From assembly GCA_041984235.1 (NCBI GenBank), contig JBHIYN010000023.1, positions 1-62,166 on the forward strand: a stretch of DNA of 62,166 bases. The letters run 5' to 3'. Shown here in pieces: positions 28,205 through 36,920 of this stretch. The DNA comes from JBHIYN01 sp041984235. GTDB taxonomy: Bacteria > Pseudomonadota > Gammaproteobacteria > Ga0077536. Under the pieces are notes generated by a model. The model ran no database searches, had not been told where the DNA came from, and saw only the letters and a program-made list of their open reading frames with translations. Made by a program: the position numbers and the translations under genes. Positions within the stretch are counted from its first letter, which is position 1, and every line of letters starts with the position of its first letter.

Positions 28205-29661
28205 TCGCGCGCCTGCCGGCAGCCGCGACGCTGCTCCTGCTCGGCGCGTGCGCCGCGGTCGGCCCGGATTACGTAGCGCCGGCCCTGGACGAGCTTGCCG
28301 CGCTCGACAGCTTCCCCTCGGCCGCGCGCGAACCCGCTGCGCTGGAGCCCGGCGAGCCCGCGGCGCAATGGTGGCGGGCACTCGGCGATCCCGCGCTGGA
28401 CGCGCTGGTCGAGCGCGCGGTCAGCGCCAACTACGATCTGCGCGTGGCCAGCGCCAACGTCGCCGCCGCCGCGGCCGCACGCAGCGCCATCGGCACGCGC
28501 CGCCAGCCGACGGTGGACCTCAACGGCGTCGTGCAGGAGCGGCGCCAGTCCTCGGCGCAGGTGGTGGTCGCCAATGCCGCGGATCGTTTCCCGACCACCA
28601 CCAGCGGCAGTGTCAGTGCGGATCTCGCCTGGGAGATCGATCTCTTCGGCCGCGTGCGTCGCTCGATCGAGGCCGCCGACGCCGATCTGGAAGCGGCCAG
28701 TGCACTGCGTGCGGACGTCATCGTCGCGGTCCTCGCCCGCGTCGCGCGCGCCTACGTCGACCTGCGCGGCGCCCAGGTGCGGCTGGCGGTCGCCGAGCGC
28801 AACGTCGCGGTCCAGCGCCAGACCCTGGAGCTGGTCGAGCTCCTGCAACGCGAGGGCGCGGCCAGCCAGCTCGACGTCGCCCGCGCGCGCACCCAGTTGC
28901 TGACCAGCGAGGCGACCATGCCCAGCCTGCGCAGCGCCGCGGTGGCGGCGCAGAACCGGCTCGCCGCGCTGACCGCGCAGGCCCCGGGCAGCCTCGACCC
29001 ACGCCTCACCGCGGCGGCCGATCTGCCGGCGCTGCCGGCGCTGGTCGCGGTCGGTGATCCGGCGGCGCTGCTGCGGCGGCGGCCGGACATCCGCGCCGCC
29101 GAGCGCGCGCTGGCGGCCACCGCCGCGCGCATCGGCGTCGCTACCGCCGATCTCTTTCCCACCGTCTCCCTCGGCGGGCAGGTCGGCGTCGGTGCGGCGC
29201 CGCTGTCCAACCTCGACGAGGCGGGCGCGCCGTTCTTCGGTCTCGGTCCGCGCCTCACCTGGAACCTGTTCAACCGCGAGGCCATCCACGCGCGGATCCG
29301 CCAGGCCGACGCCGGCGCCGCGGCCAGCCTCGCGCGCTACCGGCAGGTCGTGACCATCGCGCTGGAAGAGGTCGACAGCGCGGTCAATGCCTACACCAAC
29401 GAGCTCGAACGGCGCGCGCGGCTGGCCGCGGCGCGCGACGCCAGCGTCGAGGCCTCGCGCCTGGCACGCCTGCGTTACCGCGAGGGCGTGGAGGACTTCC
29501 TCACCGTGCTCGATGCCGAGCGCCGCCTGCTCGAGATCGAGGACCAGCTCGCGCGCTCGCGCATCGCGGTGGCGCAGAACCTGGTCGACATCCACCGCGC
29601 CCTGGGCGGCGGCTGGGAGGCGGTCACCCCGCCGGCGCACACGCCTTATGTCCCGCGCTGA
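28201..29661 (+). CDS. Outer-membrane efflux lipoprotein (NodT/OprM family)
   Basis: 486 residues from GTG 28201. A lipobox ends the signal peptide ('LLLLGAC', Cys at about residue 17), followed by 'AVGPDYVAP', the classic OprM/NodT mature start. Two outer-membrane-efflux repeats follow, e.g. 'WEIDLFGRVRRSIEAADADLEA' and 'TWNLFNREAIHARIRQADAGAA'. It forms the trimeric TolC-like duct for the upstream pump. Its 3' end overlaps rimO by 14 bp, tying efflux and rimO to one transcript. Confidence 0.93.
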   Translation: MIARLPAAATLLLLGACAAVGPDYVAPALDELAALDSFPSAAREPAALEPGEPAAQWWRALGDPALDALVERAVSANYDLRVASANVAAAAAARSAIGTRRQPTVDLNGVVQERRQSSAQVVVANAADRFPTTTSGSVSADLAWEIDLFGRVRRSIEAADADLEAASALRADVIVAVLARVARAYVDLRGAQVRLAVAERNVAVQRQTLELVELLQREGAASQLDVARARTQLLTSEATMPSLRSAAVAAQNRLAALTAQAPGSLDPRLTAAADLPALPALVAVGDPAALLRRRPDIRAAERALAATAARIGVATADLFPTVSLGGQVGVGAAPLSNLDEAGAPFFGLGPRLTWNLFNREAIHARIRQADAGAAASLARYRQVVTIALEEVDSAVNAYTNELERRARLAAARDASVEASRLARLRYREGVEDFLTVLDAERRLLEIEDQLARSRIAVAQNLVDIHRALGGGWEAVTPPAHTPYVPR

Positions 29662-31012
29662 GGCGAGCCCGCGCATCGGCTTCGTCAGCCTGGGCTGCCC
29701 CAAGGCGCTGGTCGACTCCGAGCGCATCCTCACCCAGCTGCGCCTGGAAGGCTACGACATCACCCCCAGCTACGAGGATGCCGCGGTGGTGGTGGTCAAC
29801 ACCTGCGGCTTCATCGACAGCGCCAAGGCCGAGTCGCTGGAGGCAATCGGCGAGGCGCTGGACGAGAACGGCCGCGTCATCGTGACCGGCTGCCTGGGCG
29901 CGGATGCAGAGGCGATTCGCGCCGTGCATCCCGCGGTGCTCAGCGTCAGTGGTCCGCAGCAGTACGAGGCGGTGCTCGGCGCGGTGCATGCGCACGCGCC
30001 GATCGCGCGCGACCACGATCCGCACGTCGACCTGGTGCCGCCGCAGGGCGTCAAGCTGACGCCGCGGCACTACGCTTATCTCAAGATCTCCGAAGGCTGT
30101 AACCACCGCTGCAGCTTCTGCATCATCCCGTCGATGCGCGGGCCGCTGGCGAGTCGCCCGATCGGCGAGGTGATGGCCGAGGCCGAGCGCCTGGTCGCGG
30201 CCGGGGTGCGCGAGTTGCTGGTGATCTCGCAGGACACCAGTGCCTACGGCAGTGACATCCGTTACCGCACCGGGTTCTGGAACGGGCGCCCGCTGCGCGC
30301 GGATTTCGCCGGCCTGTGCGCGGCGCTGGCCGAGCTCGGGATCTGGGTGCGGCTGCATTACGTCTATCCCTATCCGCATGTCGACCAGGTGCTGCCGCTG
30401 ATGCGCGAGGGCGGGCTGCTGCCGTACCTCGACATCCCCTTCCAGCACGCCAGCCCGCGCATCCTCAAGGCCATGCGGCGCCCGGCGGCGGCGGAGAAGA
30501 CGCTGGCGCGGATCGCGCGCTGGCGCGAGCTGCAGCCCGGGCTGACCCTGCGCAGCACCTTCATCGTCGGCTTCCCCGGCGAGACCGAGGAGGACTTCGC
30601 GACCCTGCTGGCGTTCCTGCAGGAGGCGCAGCTCGACCGGGTCGGCTGCTTCGAATATTCACCGGTGGCCGGCGCCGCTGCCAACGCCCTGCCGGGAGCG
30701 GTGCCGGAAGCGCTGCGGCGGGAGCGCTGGGAGCGCTTCATGCAGACGCAGGCCGCGATCAGCCGGGCGCGCCTGGCGGCGCGTGTCGGCAGCACCATCG
30801 AGGTGCTGGTCGACGCGGTCGAGGACGGGACCGCGATCGCGCGCAGCAGCGCCGACGCGCCGGAGATCGACGGCCTGGTCTACGTCGCCGCTGGCGGCGC
30901 CCTGAACCCGGGCGAGACGGCGCAGGTCACCGTGACCGGCGCCGACGACTACGACCTGCACGCGCGGCTCGCCAGCGCGGACGCGGTGCAGGCGGAGGAG
31001 GGAGCGGTATGA
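29648..31012 (+). CDS. rimO: Ribosomal protein S12 methylthiotransferase RimO
   Basis: 454 residues. The N-terminal UPF0004 domain has its three cluster cysteines ('SLGCPKALVDSE', 'NTCGF', 'TGCLG'). The radical-SAM motif C-x3-C-x2-C is 'CNHRCSFC' (about residues 153-160), and a C-terminal TRAM domain follows. It adds a methylthio group to an Asp of ribosomal protein S12. The first residues 'RIGFVSLGCPKALVDSE' separate RimO from MiaB. The start codon lies inside the efflux lipoprotein gene, and its stop overlaps the next ORF by 4 bp. Confidence 0.95.
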   Translation: MSRAEASPRIGFVSLGCPKALVDSERILTQLRLEGYDITPSYEDAAVVVVNTCGFIDSAKAESLEAIGEALDENGRVIVTGCLGADAEAIRAVHPAVLSVSGPQQYEAVLGAVHAHAPIARDHDPHVDLVPPQGVKLTPRHYAYLKISEGCNHRCSFCIIPSMRGPLASRPIGEVMAEAERLVAAGVRELLVISQDTSAYGSDIRYRTGFWNGRPLRADFAGLCAALAELGIWVRLHYVYPYPHVDQVLPLMREGGLLPYLDIPFQHASPRILKAMRRPAAAEKTLARIARWRELQPGLTLRSTFIVGFPGETEEDFATLLAFLQEAQLDRVGCFEYSPVAGAAANALPGAVPEALRRERWERFMQTQAAISRARLAARVGSTIEVLVDAVEDGTAIARSSADAPEIDGLVYVAAGGALNPGETAQVTVTGADDYDLHARLASADAVQAEEGAV

Positions 31013-31881
31013 GCAAGGTCGCCTTCATCGGGCTCGGCGTGATGGGCTATCCCATGGCCGGCCACCTGGCGCGCGCCGGCCACGCGGTGACGGTCTACAA
31101 CCGCACCGCGAGCAAGGCCGCACGCTGGTGCGGTGAGTACGCAGGCGAGCAGGCGGAGAGTCCGGCGGCCGCTGCCGCGGGCGCCGAGTTCGTGTTCAGC
31201 TGCGTCGGCAACGACGACGACCTGCGCGAGGTCACCACCGGACCCGCGGGCGCCTTCGCCGCCCTGGCGCCGGGCAGCATCCACGTCGACCACAGCACGA
31301 CCTCGGCGGCGGTCGCGCGCGAGCTGGCAGCGGCCGCGCAGGCTGCCGGCTGCGCCTTCCTCGATGCCCCGGTCTCGGGTGGGCAGGCCGGGGCCGAGAG
31401 CGGCGTGCTGACCGTCATGTGCGGCGGCGACGCCGCTGCCTACGCGCGCGCCGAGCCGGTCATGGCGGCCTACGCGCGCGCCTGCGCGCGGCTCGGCGAG
31501 GCCGGCGCCGGCCAGCTGACCAAGATGGTCAACCAGGTGTGCGCCGCGGGCGTCATCCAGGGCCTCGCCGAGGGGCTCGATTTCGGCCAGCGCGCCGGGC
31601 TCGACATGAGGCAGGTGCTGGAGGTCATCTCCAAGGGCGCGGCCCAGTCGTGGCAGATGGACAACCGCGGCGAGAGCATGTGCGAGGGCCGCTACGACTT
31701 CGGCTTCGCGGTCGACTGGATGCGCAAGGACCTCGGCATCGTGCTCGACGAAGCCACGCGCAACGGCGCCGCGCTGCCCCTCACGCGCCTGATCGACGGC
31801 TACTACGCCGAGCTGCAGGCGCTGGGCGGCAACCGCTGGGACACGTCCTCGCTGATCGAGTTGTTGCGCCGGCACGGCTGA
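31009..31881 (+). CDS. NAD(P)-dependent beta-hydroxyacid dehydrogenase (3-hydroxyisobutyrate dehydrogenase family)
   Basis: 290 residues. The N-terminal dinucleotide motif GLGVMGYPMAGHL (about residues 8-20), the substrate motif 'DAPVSGGQAGAESGVLTVMCGG' (about 119-140) and the catalytic Lys in 'GQLTKMVNQ' (about 171) define the family. Members reduce or oxidise beta-hydroxyacids such as 3-hydroxyisobutyrate, tartronate semialdehyde or succinic semialdehyde; the substrate cannot be chosen. It is translationally coupled to rimO, although no functional link is known. Confidence 0.9.
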   Translation: MSKVAFIGLGVMGYPMAGHLARAGHAVTVYNRTASKAARWCGEYAGEQAESPAAAAAGAEFVFSCVGNDDDLREVTTGPAGAFAALAPGSIHVDHSTTSAAVARELAAAAQAAGCAFLDAPVSGGQAGAESGVLTVMCGGDAAAYARAEPVMAAYARACARLGEAGAGQLTKMVNQVCAAGVIQGLAEGLDFGQRAGLDMRQVLEVISKGAAQSWQMDNRGESMCEGRYDFGFAVDWMRKDLGIVLDEATRNGAALPLTRLIDGYYAELQALGGNRWDTSSLIELLRRHG

Positions 31882-32000
31882 TCGCGCCGCAACACGTGCC
31901 CGGGCAGTAAAGCTCGCCGCGCGGGTGCCGCTAGAACCGGTATCCGGTACCGGTTCGCGCAGGGCGAGGCGGCGCCGTGTCTGCAGCAGGAACCCGCCCG

Positions 32001-33551
32001 ATGCCGGCCGCAACGCTACCTGGACAGCCTCTCACTGCGCTCGGCGCGCCTTACCGTGCCGCGCTGCCCGGTGCTGCCGGCGTGGTACTGCTGGCGCTCA
32101 CGGTCATGGTCGGCTGGCATGCGGGCAGTGTCACGCTGGTCCAGATCAATCCGGAATTTGCGCCGATGCAGTACAACACGGCGCTCGGCTTCCTGCTCAG
32201 CGGTAGTGGCCTGACTGCCCTGTGCTTCGGGCGGGCGCGCTATGCCGCGCTCGCCGGCGGGGCCGCGGCCGTGCTCGGCGCCGCCACGCTGGCGCAGTAC
32301 CTGGGTCGCTTCGATCTCGGTATCGACCAGGTATTCGTGCACAGCGCGATCACCACCCGGGTCGCCCATGCCGGCCGCATGGCGCCGAATACCGCGGTGT
32401 GCTTCCTGCTCTTCGGCGCGGCGCTGGTGGTGGTGGCGGGTGCACCCCGGCGCGAGAGTCGGGTCATGGTCGGTGGGGCACTGTCCGCCATCGTCCTCGC
32501 CGGCGGACTGGTGCCGCTGGCCGGCTACGGCCTCGGCCTGGACAGCGCGCACGGCTGGGGCCGCCTGGCCGGCATGGCGGTGCATACCGCGGCCGGCTTC
32601 TGCCTGCTCGGCAGTGCCCTGATCGCGTTTGCCATCGAGCGTCACCACGCCGGTCCGGAAGCTCGCTACACGCTGGGTGCGCTGCTGGTCGGGGTCGGCG
32701 GGATCAGCGTCTCCCTGCTTGCCTGGCTGGCCCTGCACGCCGACCACCTGGGGCGCCTGGAGCGCGAGGCAGCCACCGCCGCGCGGGACGCCGCTGCCCT
32801 GATCGGCGCGGACTTCGGGAGCAAGTCGCGCGCCGTCGAGCGGATGGCGCAGCGCCGCGCGGCGCGGCCGCACATGACGCGCAGCGAGTGGCAGCCGGAC
32901 GCAGTGAACTGCGTACACGACATCCCGGCCATGACCTCGATCGGCTGGGTCGACGCCGATTTGCGCGTGCGCTGGGTGGTGCCACGCGATCCCTGGGGTG
33001 AGTTGGAAGGCTTCGATCTCGGCAGCGTTCCGGGACGCCGCGCGCTGTACGCCGCGGCGCGCGCACGGGACGAAGGCGTCGCGGCCGGGCGTGCGCCCCT
33101 GATCTCCGGCGGCGAGGGCATGGTGGTCGTTGCACCGGTGCGCGGAGCGTCACCGTTTCCCGGCTACATCGCATCGGCGCTGGATACCGAGCGCTGGTTC
33201 TCGCGCCTGCTCGCCACCTATACGCGCGACGGCTGGCAGAGCGCAATCCGGCAGGGCGGGATGGCAGTCCATGGCAGTGACGCCGGGCCGGCGGAGGTCG
33301 TCGCGCAGCACGACTTCAGGCTGGGCGGCGAGCCGTGGAGCATCCGCATGGCGCTGGACGCCGACGCGGTTGCCGCCCGCAGCAGCGGCCGGCCGGCGCT
33401 GGTACTGCTCGGCGGAAGCGTGATGACGCTGCTGCTGATCGCGGCAATTCATCTCACCGGGCGTGCGCGGCGCGGCGCTGCTGACCCAGGCCAATGCCTC
33501 GCTGACCGCGGCACGCGCGGAGATCGAGGCGTCGGCGCACTACACGCGTAA
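32001..33551 (+). CDS. N-terminal half of a sensor kinase: membrane region plus CHASE domain (frameshifted)
   Basis: Encodes about 516 residues from ATG 32001 (AGGAA eight bases upstream); a GTG at 31977 is an alternative. About eight hydrophobic segments (residues 20-250, no recognised MASE class) precede a periplasmic CHASE-like domain ('MTSIGWVDADLRVRWVVPRD', 'PFPGYIASALDTERWFSRLL'). A last transmembrane helix follows ('ALVLLGGSVMTLLLIAAIHLTG'). After 'LTGRARR' the frame loses homology and runs into 27 alien residues, while the expected continuation appears in the +1 frame at 33463. The gene is therefore the sensory half of the following kinase. The 16-base GCG/GC-rich run at about 33463-33478 is the likely indel site. 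Confidence 0.8.
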   Translation: MPAATLPGQPLTALGAPYRAALPGAAGVVLLALTVMVGWHAGSVTLVQINPEFAPMQYNTALGFLLSGSGLTALCFGRARYAALAGGAAAVLGAATLAQYLGRFDLGIDQVFVHSAITTRVAHAGRMAPNTAVCFLLFGAALVVVAGAPRRESRVMVGGALSAIVLAGGLVPLAGYGLGLDSAHGWGRLAGMAVHTAAGFCLLGSALIAFAIERHHAGPEARYTLGALLVGVGGISVSLLAWLALHADHLGRLEREAATAARDAAALIGADFGSKSRAVERMAQRRAARPHMTRSEWQPDAVNCVHDIPAMTSIGWVDADLRVRWVVPRDPWGELEGFDLGSVPGRRALYAAARARDEGVAAGRAPLISGGEGMVVVAPVRGASPFPGYIASALDTERWFSRLLATYTRDGWQSAIRQGGMAVHGSDAGPAEVVAQHDFRLGGEPWSIRMALDADAVAARSSGRPALVLLGGSVMTLLLIAAIHLTGRARRGAADPGQCLADRGTRGDRGVGALHA

Positions 33552-34617
33552 CCTGCTCGACGCGACGCCCGACGCGCTGGTGGTCGCCGATGCCGACGGC
33601 CGCCTGGTCTATGTCAACGCCCAGGCCGGGGCCCTGTTCGGTTACAGCCGCGAGGCGCTGGAAGGTCAGCGCGTCGAGACCCTGATCCCCGGCCGCCTGC
33701 GCGACGGCCATGCCGGGCATCGCGCCCACTACGCGGCCGCACCGCGGGTCCGCGCCATGGGCAACGACAGTGAGCTGCTGGGCTGCCGCAGCGACGGCTC
33801 GGAGTTCCCGGTCGCGGTCAGCCTGAGCCCGGTCGAGACCGCGAACGGATCCCTGGTCGCGGCGAGTATCCGCGACATCAGCGATACGCTGGCGGCGCAC
33901 AACGAGCTCGAGACCCTGAATCGCCGGCTGGTCGACGTCAATGCCGCGATGGAAGAATTCGTCTACGTCGCCTCGCACGACCTGAAGGCGCCGCTGCAGG
34001 GCATCGACCACCTGGTCGAGTGGATTGCCGAGGATCTCGGCGATGCACCCGCCGAGAGCATTGCCAGGAACCTCGAACGCATCGCCCAGCGCACCTCGCG
34101 CCTGCGTGCCCTGATCGACGATCTGCTGACCTACTCGCGGGTCACGCGCGGGCAGCACCCGGTGGAGGATGTCTGCCCGGGCGAGATGATCGAAGCGATC
34201 GCCGAAGTGCTCGACCTGCGGCCGCGTTTCGAGCTCGAAGTACACAACGGCGATTTTCGTTTCGACTCGGTGCGCACACCGCTGGAAGCGGTGCTGCGCA
34301 ACCTGATTTCCAACGCGGTCAAGCATCACGATCGCGAGCACGGGCGTATCGTCGTCGAGGTCGAAGCGCGGCGCGCGGACGTGCGTTTCACCGTCACCGA
34401 CGACGGCCCCGGCATCGCCGAGGCGCACCGCGAGCGCGTATTCAAGCTGTTCCAGACCCTGAGCGGCGAGCAGGGCGGGTCGGGCATCGGCCTGACCATC
34501 GTGCGCCGCCTGGTGGAAAAGTATGGCGGCCAGATCAGTGTCGACAAGGCGCCCGAGCGCGGCTGTCGCATCACCTTCACCTGGCCGCGCAACCTGTCCA
34601 CGAGAGACAAGCAATGA
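33463..34617 (+). CDS. C-terminal half of the sensor kinase: PAS plus histidine kinase
   Basis: An open frame from GTG 33463, 89 bp inside the previous one. It begins with the juxtamembrane coiled coil ('ALLTQANASLTAARAEIEAS'), then a PAS domain ('NLLDATPDALVVADADGRLVYVN', about residues 29-52). A HisKA domain has phospho-His in 'ASHDLKAPLQGIDHL' (about residue 172). The HATPase_c has N box 'NLISNAVKHH', G1 'DDGPGI' and G2 'GGSGIGLT'. All kinase motifs are intact. Alone it would be a soluble kinase without its membrane sensor. It overlaps the downstream receiver by 4 bp. Fusing it to the previous ORF by removing one base restores a continuous sensor kinase of about 870 residues. Confidence 0.85.
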   Translation: MRGAALLTQANASLTAARAEIEASAHYTRNLLDATPDALVVADADGRLVYVNAQAGALFGYSREALEGQRVETLIPGRLRDGHAGHRAHYAAAPRVRAMGNDSELLGCRSDGSEFPVAVSLSPVETANGSLVAASIRDISDTLAAHNELETLNRRLVDVNAAMEEFVYVASHDLKAPLQGIDHLVEWIAEDLGDAPAESIARNLERIAQRTSRLRALIDDLLTYSRVTRGQHPVEDVCPGEMIEAIAEVLDLRPRFELEVHNGDFRFDSVRTPLEAVLRNLISNAVKHHDREHGRIVVEVEARRADVRFTVTDDGPGIAEAHRERVFKLFQTLSGEQGGSGIGLTIVRRLVEKYGGQISVDKAPERGCRITFTWPRNLSTRDKQ

Positions 34618-35048
34618 AGCAACCCGAGATCGTATCCATCCTGGTGGTCGACGACGACGACGTCGTCGCCGAGGCCATCGAGCGCGCCATGCGCAAGCAG
34701 CGCGTCGCCAACCCGGTCATCTACGCTGCGGACGGCGCGGAGGCGCTGGAGATCCTGCGCGGAAGCCATCCGGAGCAGGACATCCGCTCGCCTTTCATCG
34801 TGCTGCTCGACCTGAACATGCCGCGCATGAACGGACTCGAGTTTCTCGACGAGCTGCGCGGCGATCCGGAGCTGTCGGGCACGGTGGTGTTCGTGCTGAC
34901 CTCGTCCGATCTGGAGTCCGACATGCTCGCGGCCTACCGCGCCCACGTCGCCGGCTACATGGTCAAGTCCGAAGTCGGCAAGGACTTTCGCAAGGCGATC
35001 GAGCTGCTCGAGCAGTACTGGATCACCATCAGCCTGCCGGCGGCCTGA
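34614..35048 (+). CDS. Single-domain response regulator (Rcp1-like)
   Basis: 144 residues, one receiver domain with no output. The acidic pocket is 'LVVDDDD', the phospho-acceptor Asp is in 'VLLDLNMPRMNG' (about residue 64), and Thr ('LTSSD') and Lys ('MVKSE') are in place. The long insertion 'GSHPEQDIRSPF' before the Asp strand and the 'LEQYW' tail resemble Rcp1-type receivers, which partner SHDLKAPL-type kinases including phytochromes. Its ATG overlaps the kinase stop, so it is almost certainly the kinase's direct partner. Confidence 0.9.
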   Translation: MKQPEIVSILVVDDDDVVAEAIERAMRKQRVANPVIYAADGAEALEILRGSHPEQDIRSPFIVLLDLNMPRMNGLEFLDELRGDPELSGTVVFVLTSSDLESDMLAAYRAHVAGYMVKSEVGKDFRKAIELLEQYWITISLPAA

Positions 35049-35050
35049 TC

Positions 35051-36802
35051 ATGAGCGCGCCGTTGCCCCGCGTGCTGGTCGTCGACGACGACGACGTCTA
35101 TCGCGAGGTCGTGCGCCGGCACCTGCGCGGCGCGGACATCGACTGTACGGTTGACGAGGCGGATTCGCTGGCCCGGGCACGGGACTGCCTGGAACAGAGC
35201 GCCTACGACTGCGTGGTGCTCGATCATCGCCTGGGTGACGGCGACGCTTTCGACGTCCTGCAGTTCATGGCGGCGCAGGAGATTGCGACGCCGGTGGTGG
35301 TGCTGACCCAGACGCACGACGTGCACACGGCGGTCGAGGCGATGAAGTTCGGTGCGCACGACTTCCTGACCAAGGAGCTGGTCACCGCGGAGCTGCTCGG
35401 CGGCGTGATAACCCGGGCGATGGCCACGCGCCGGCTCGAAGCAGAGGCGGCGCGCCAGCGCGACGAGCTCGAACGGCTGAGCTTCTTCGATACCCTGAGC
35501 GGGCTGCCGAACCGCAACCTGTTCTTCGATCGGCTCGACCAGGCGATCCGTGGCGCCGGCCGCGAAGACGACGCCTTCGCGCTGCTGATGATGGACCTCG
35601 ATCTCTTCAAATCGATCAACGATCGCCATGGCCACGATGCCGGCGACGAGGTGCTGCGCGAGGTCGGGCGGCGACTTGCCGCCGTGGTCCGCGACTCCGA
35701 CACCGTCGCCCGCCTGGGCGGCGACGAGTTCGCCGCCGTGCTCAACGGCACGCGATCGGTGGACGGCGCGATCGTCGTGGCGGAGAAGATCGTCCAGGCC
35801 GTGAGTCGCCCGATCATGGCGGGCGACGTGGTGGCGAAAGTCGGCGTGTCGGTCGGCATTGCGGTCTATCCCGGGCATGGCAGTGACGGGCCGACCCTGC
35901 TCAAGTGCGCCGACACGGCCATGTACGAGGCGAAGCACAGCAATGCGCACTTCGCCATCTACGAGCCTGCCGCGCAGGCCGCCGCGCACCGGTCCAACCT
36001 GATCGCGACCGACTTGCGCGCCGGCGCCTTCAACGGCCAGCTCGAGCTGCACTACCAGCCCAAGGTCAGTCTCGCCGACCGCGGCGTGCTCGGTGTCGAG
36101 ACCCTGGTGCGCTGGCGCCACCCGCAGCTCGGTCTGCTGGCGCCGGCCGAGTTCATCCCGGCAGCGGAGCGCTCCGACACCATTTGCGATCTCACCCTCG
36201 GCATACTGGATGGCGCGCTGGCGCAGCAGGGCGCGTGGCGGCGCCAGGGCATCGCGTTGCCGCTGTCGGTCAATCTCTCCGCGCGCATGCTGGACCGCGC
36301 CGAGCTGCCGGAGCTGGTCGCCGATCTCACCGGCCGGCACGGCACCCCGCCGGGTGCGCTCAGCCTGGAAGTGACCGAGACCGCGGCGCTGGCCAACCCC
36401 GACAGCGCTTTCGCCATCCTCATTGCCCTGTCCGAGGCCGGCCACCGCATCTCGATCGACGATTTTGGCGCCGGCTACACCTCGTTCCGCTACCTGCGCG
36501 AGATCCCGGTCGACGAGATCAAGATCGATCGCCTGTTCGTCAGCGATCTCGGGCACGGCGGGCGTGATGCCTCCATCGTGCGCTCGATGCTGGAGCTCGG
36601 ACGGGGCTTCGGTATCGAGGTCGTCGCCGAGGGCATCGAGACGCTGCAGACCTGGCACCACCTGACCCACCTCGGCTGTGCGGCGGGGCAGGGCTTCTAT
36701 ATCGCGCGGCCAACTTCTGCGCCGGGGCTGCTCGACTGGTACGCGCACTGGCAGGACGCCGGTTCCCGGCGCGCGGCCGGGGCTGCGCGACGGGCGCACT
36801 GA
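35051..36802 (+). CDS. Response regulator with GGDEF and EAL domains
   Basis: 583 residues. The receiver has 'VLVVDDDD', phospho-Asp in 'VVLDHRLGDGDAF' (about residue 59) and 'LTQTHD'. The GGDEF domain keeps the active GGDEF motif (about residues 224-228). The EAL domain shows ETL instead of EAL ('VETLVRWRHP', about residue 349) but retains 'VNLSARM', 'LEVTETAAL', 'DDFGAGYTS' and 'EIKIDR'. It could make and/or degrade cyclic di-GMP under control of the upstream kinase. It starts 2 bp after the Rcp1-like gene. Confidence 0.92.
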   Translation: MSAPLPRVLVVDDDDVYREVVRRHLRGADIDCTVDEADSLARARDCLEQSAYDCVVLDHRLGDGDAFDVLQFMAAQEIATPVVVLTQTHDVHTAVEAMKFGAHDFLTKELVTAELLGGVITRAMATRRLEAEAARQRDELERLSFFDTLSGLPNRNLFFDRLDQAIRGAGREDDAFALLMMDLDLFKSINDRHGHDAGDEVLREVGRRLAAVVRDSDTVARLGGDEFAAVLNGTRSVDGAIVVAEKIVQAVSRPIMAGDVVAKVGVSVGIAVYPGHGSDGPTLLKCADTAMYEAKHSNAHFAIYEPAAQAAAHRSNLIATDLRAGAFNGQLELHYQPKVSLADRGVLGVETLVRWRHPQLGLLAPAEFIPAAERSDTICDLTLGILDGALAQQGAWRRQGIALPLSVNLSARMLDRAELPELVADLTGRHGTPPGALSLEVTETAALANPDSAFAILIALSEAGHRISIDDFGAGYTSFRYLREIPVDEIKIDRLFVSDLGHGGRDASIVRSMLELGRGFGIEVVAEGIETLQTWHHLTHLGCAAGQGFYIARPTSAPGLLDWYAHWQDAGSRRAAGAARRAH

Positions 36803-36920
36803 GTCCGGATGGCGCCGGCGTGCGCACGCGGCCGGGACGAGATCCGCGTCACGGCACGCGCTGCGGACCCGCGCTAGGCTCACTCCCTCGACCCATTCCG
36901 CGCGCTGCCTGGAGGTTTAC

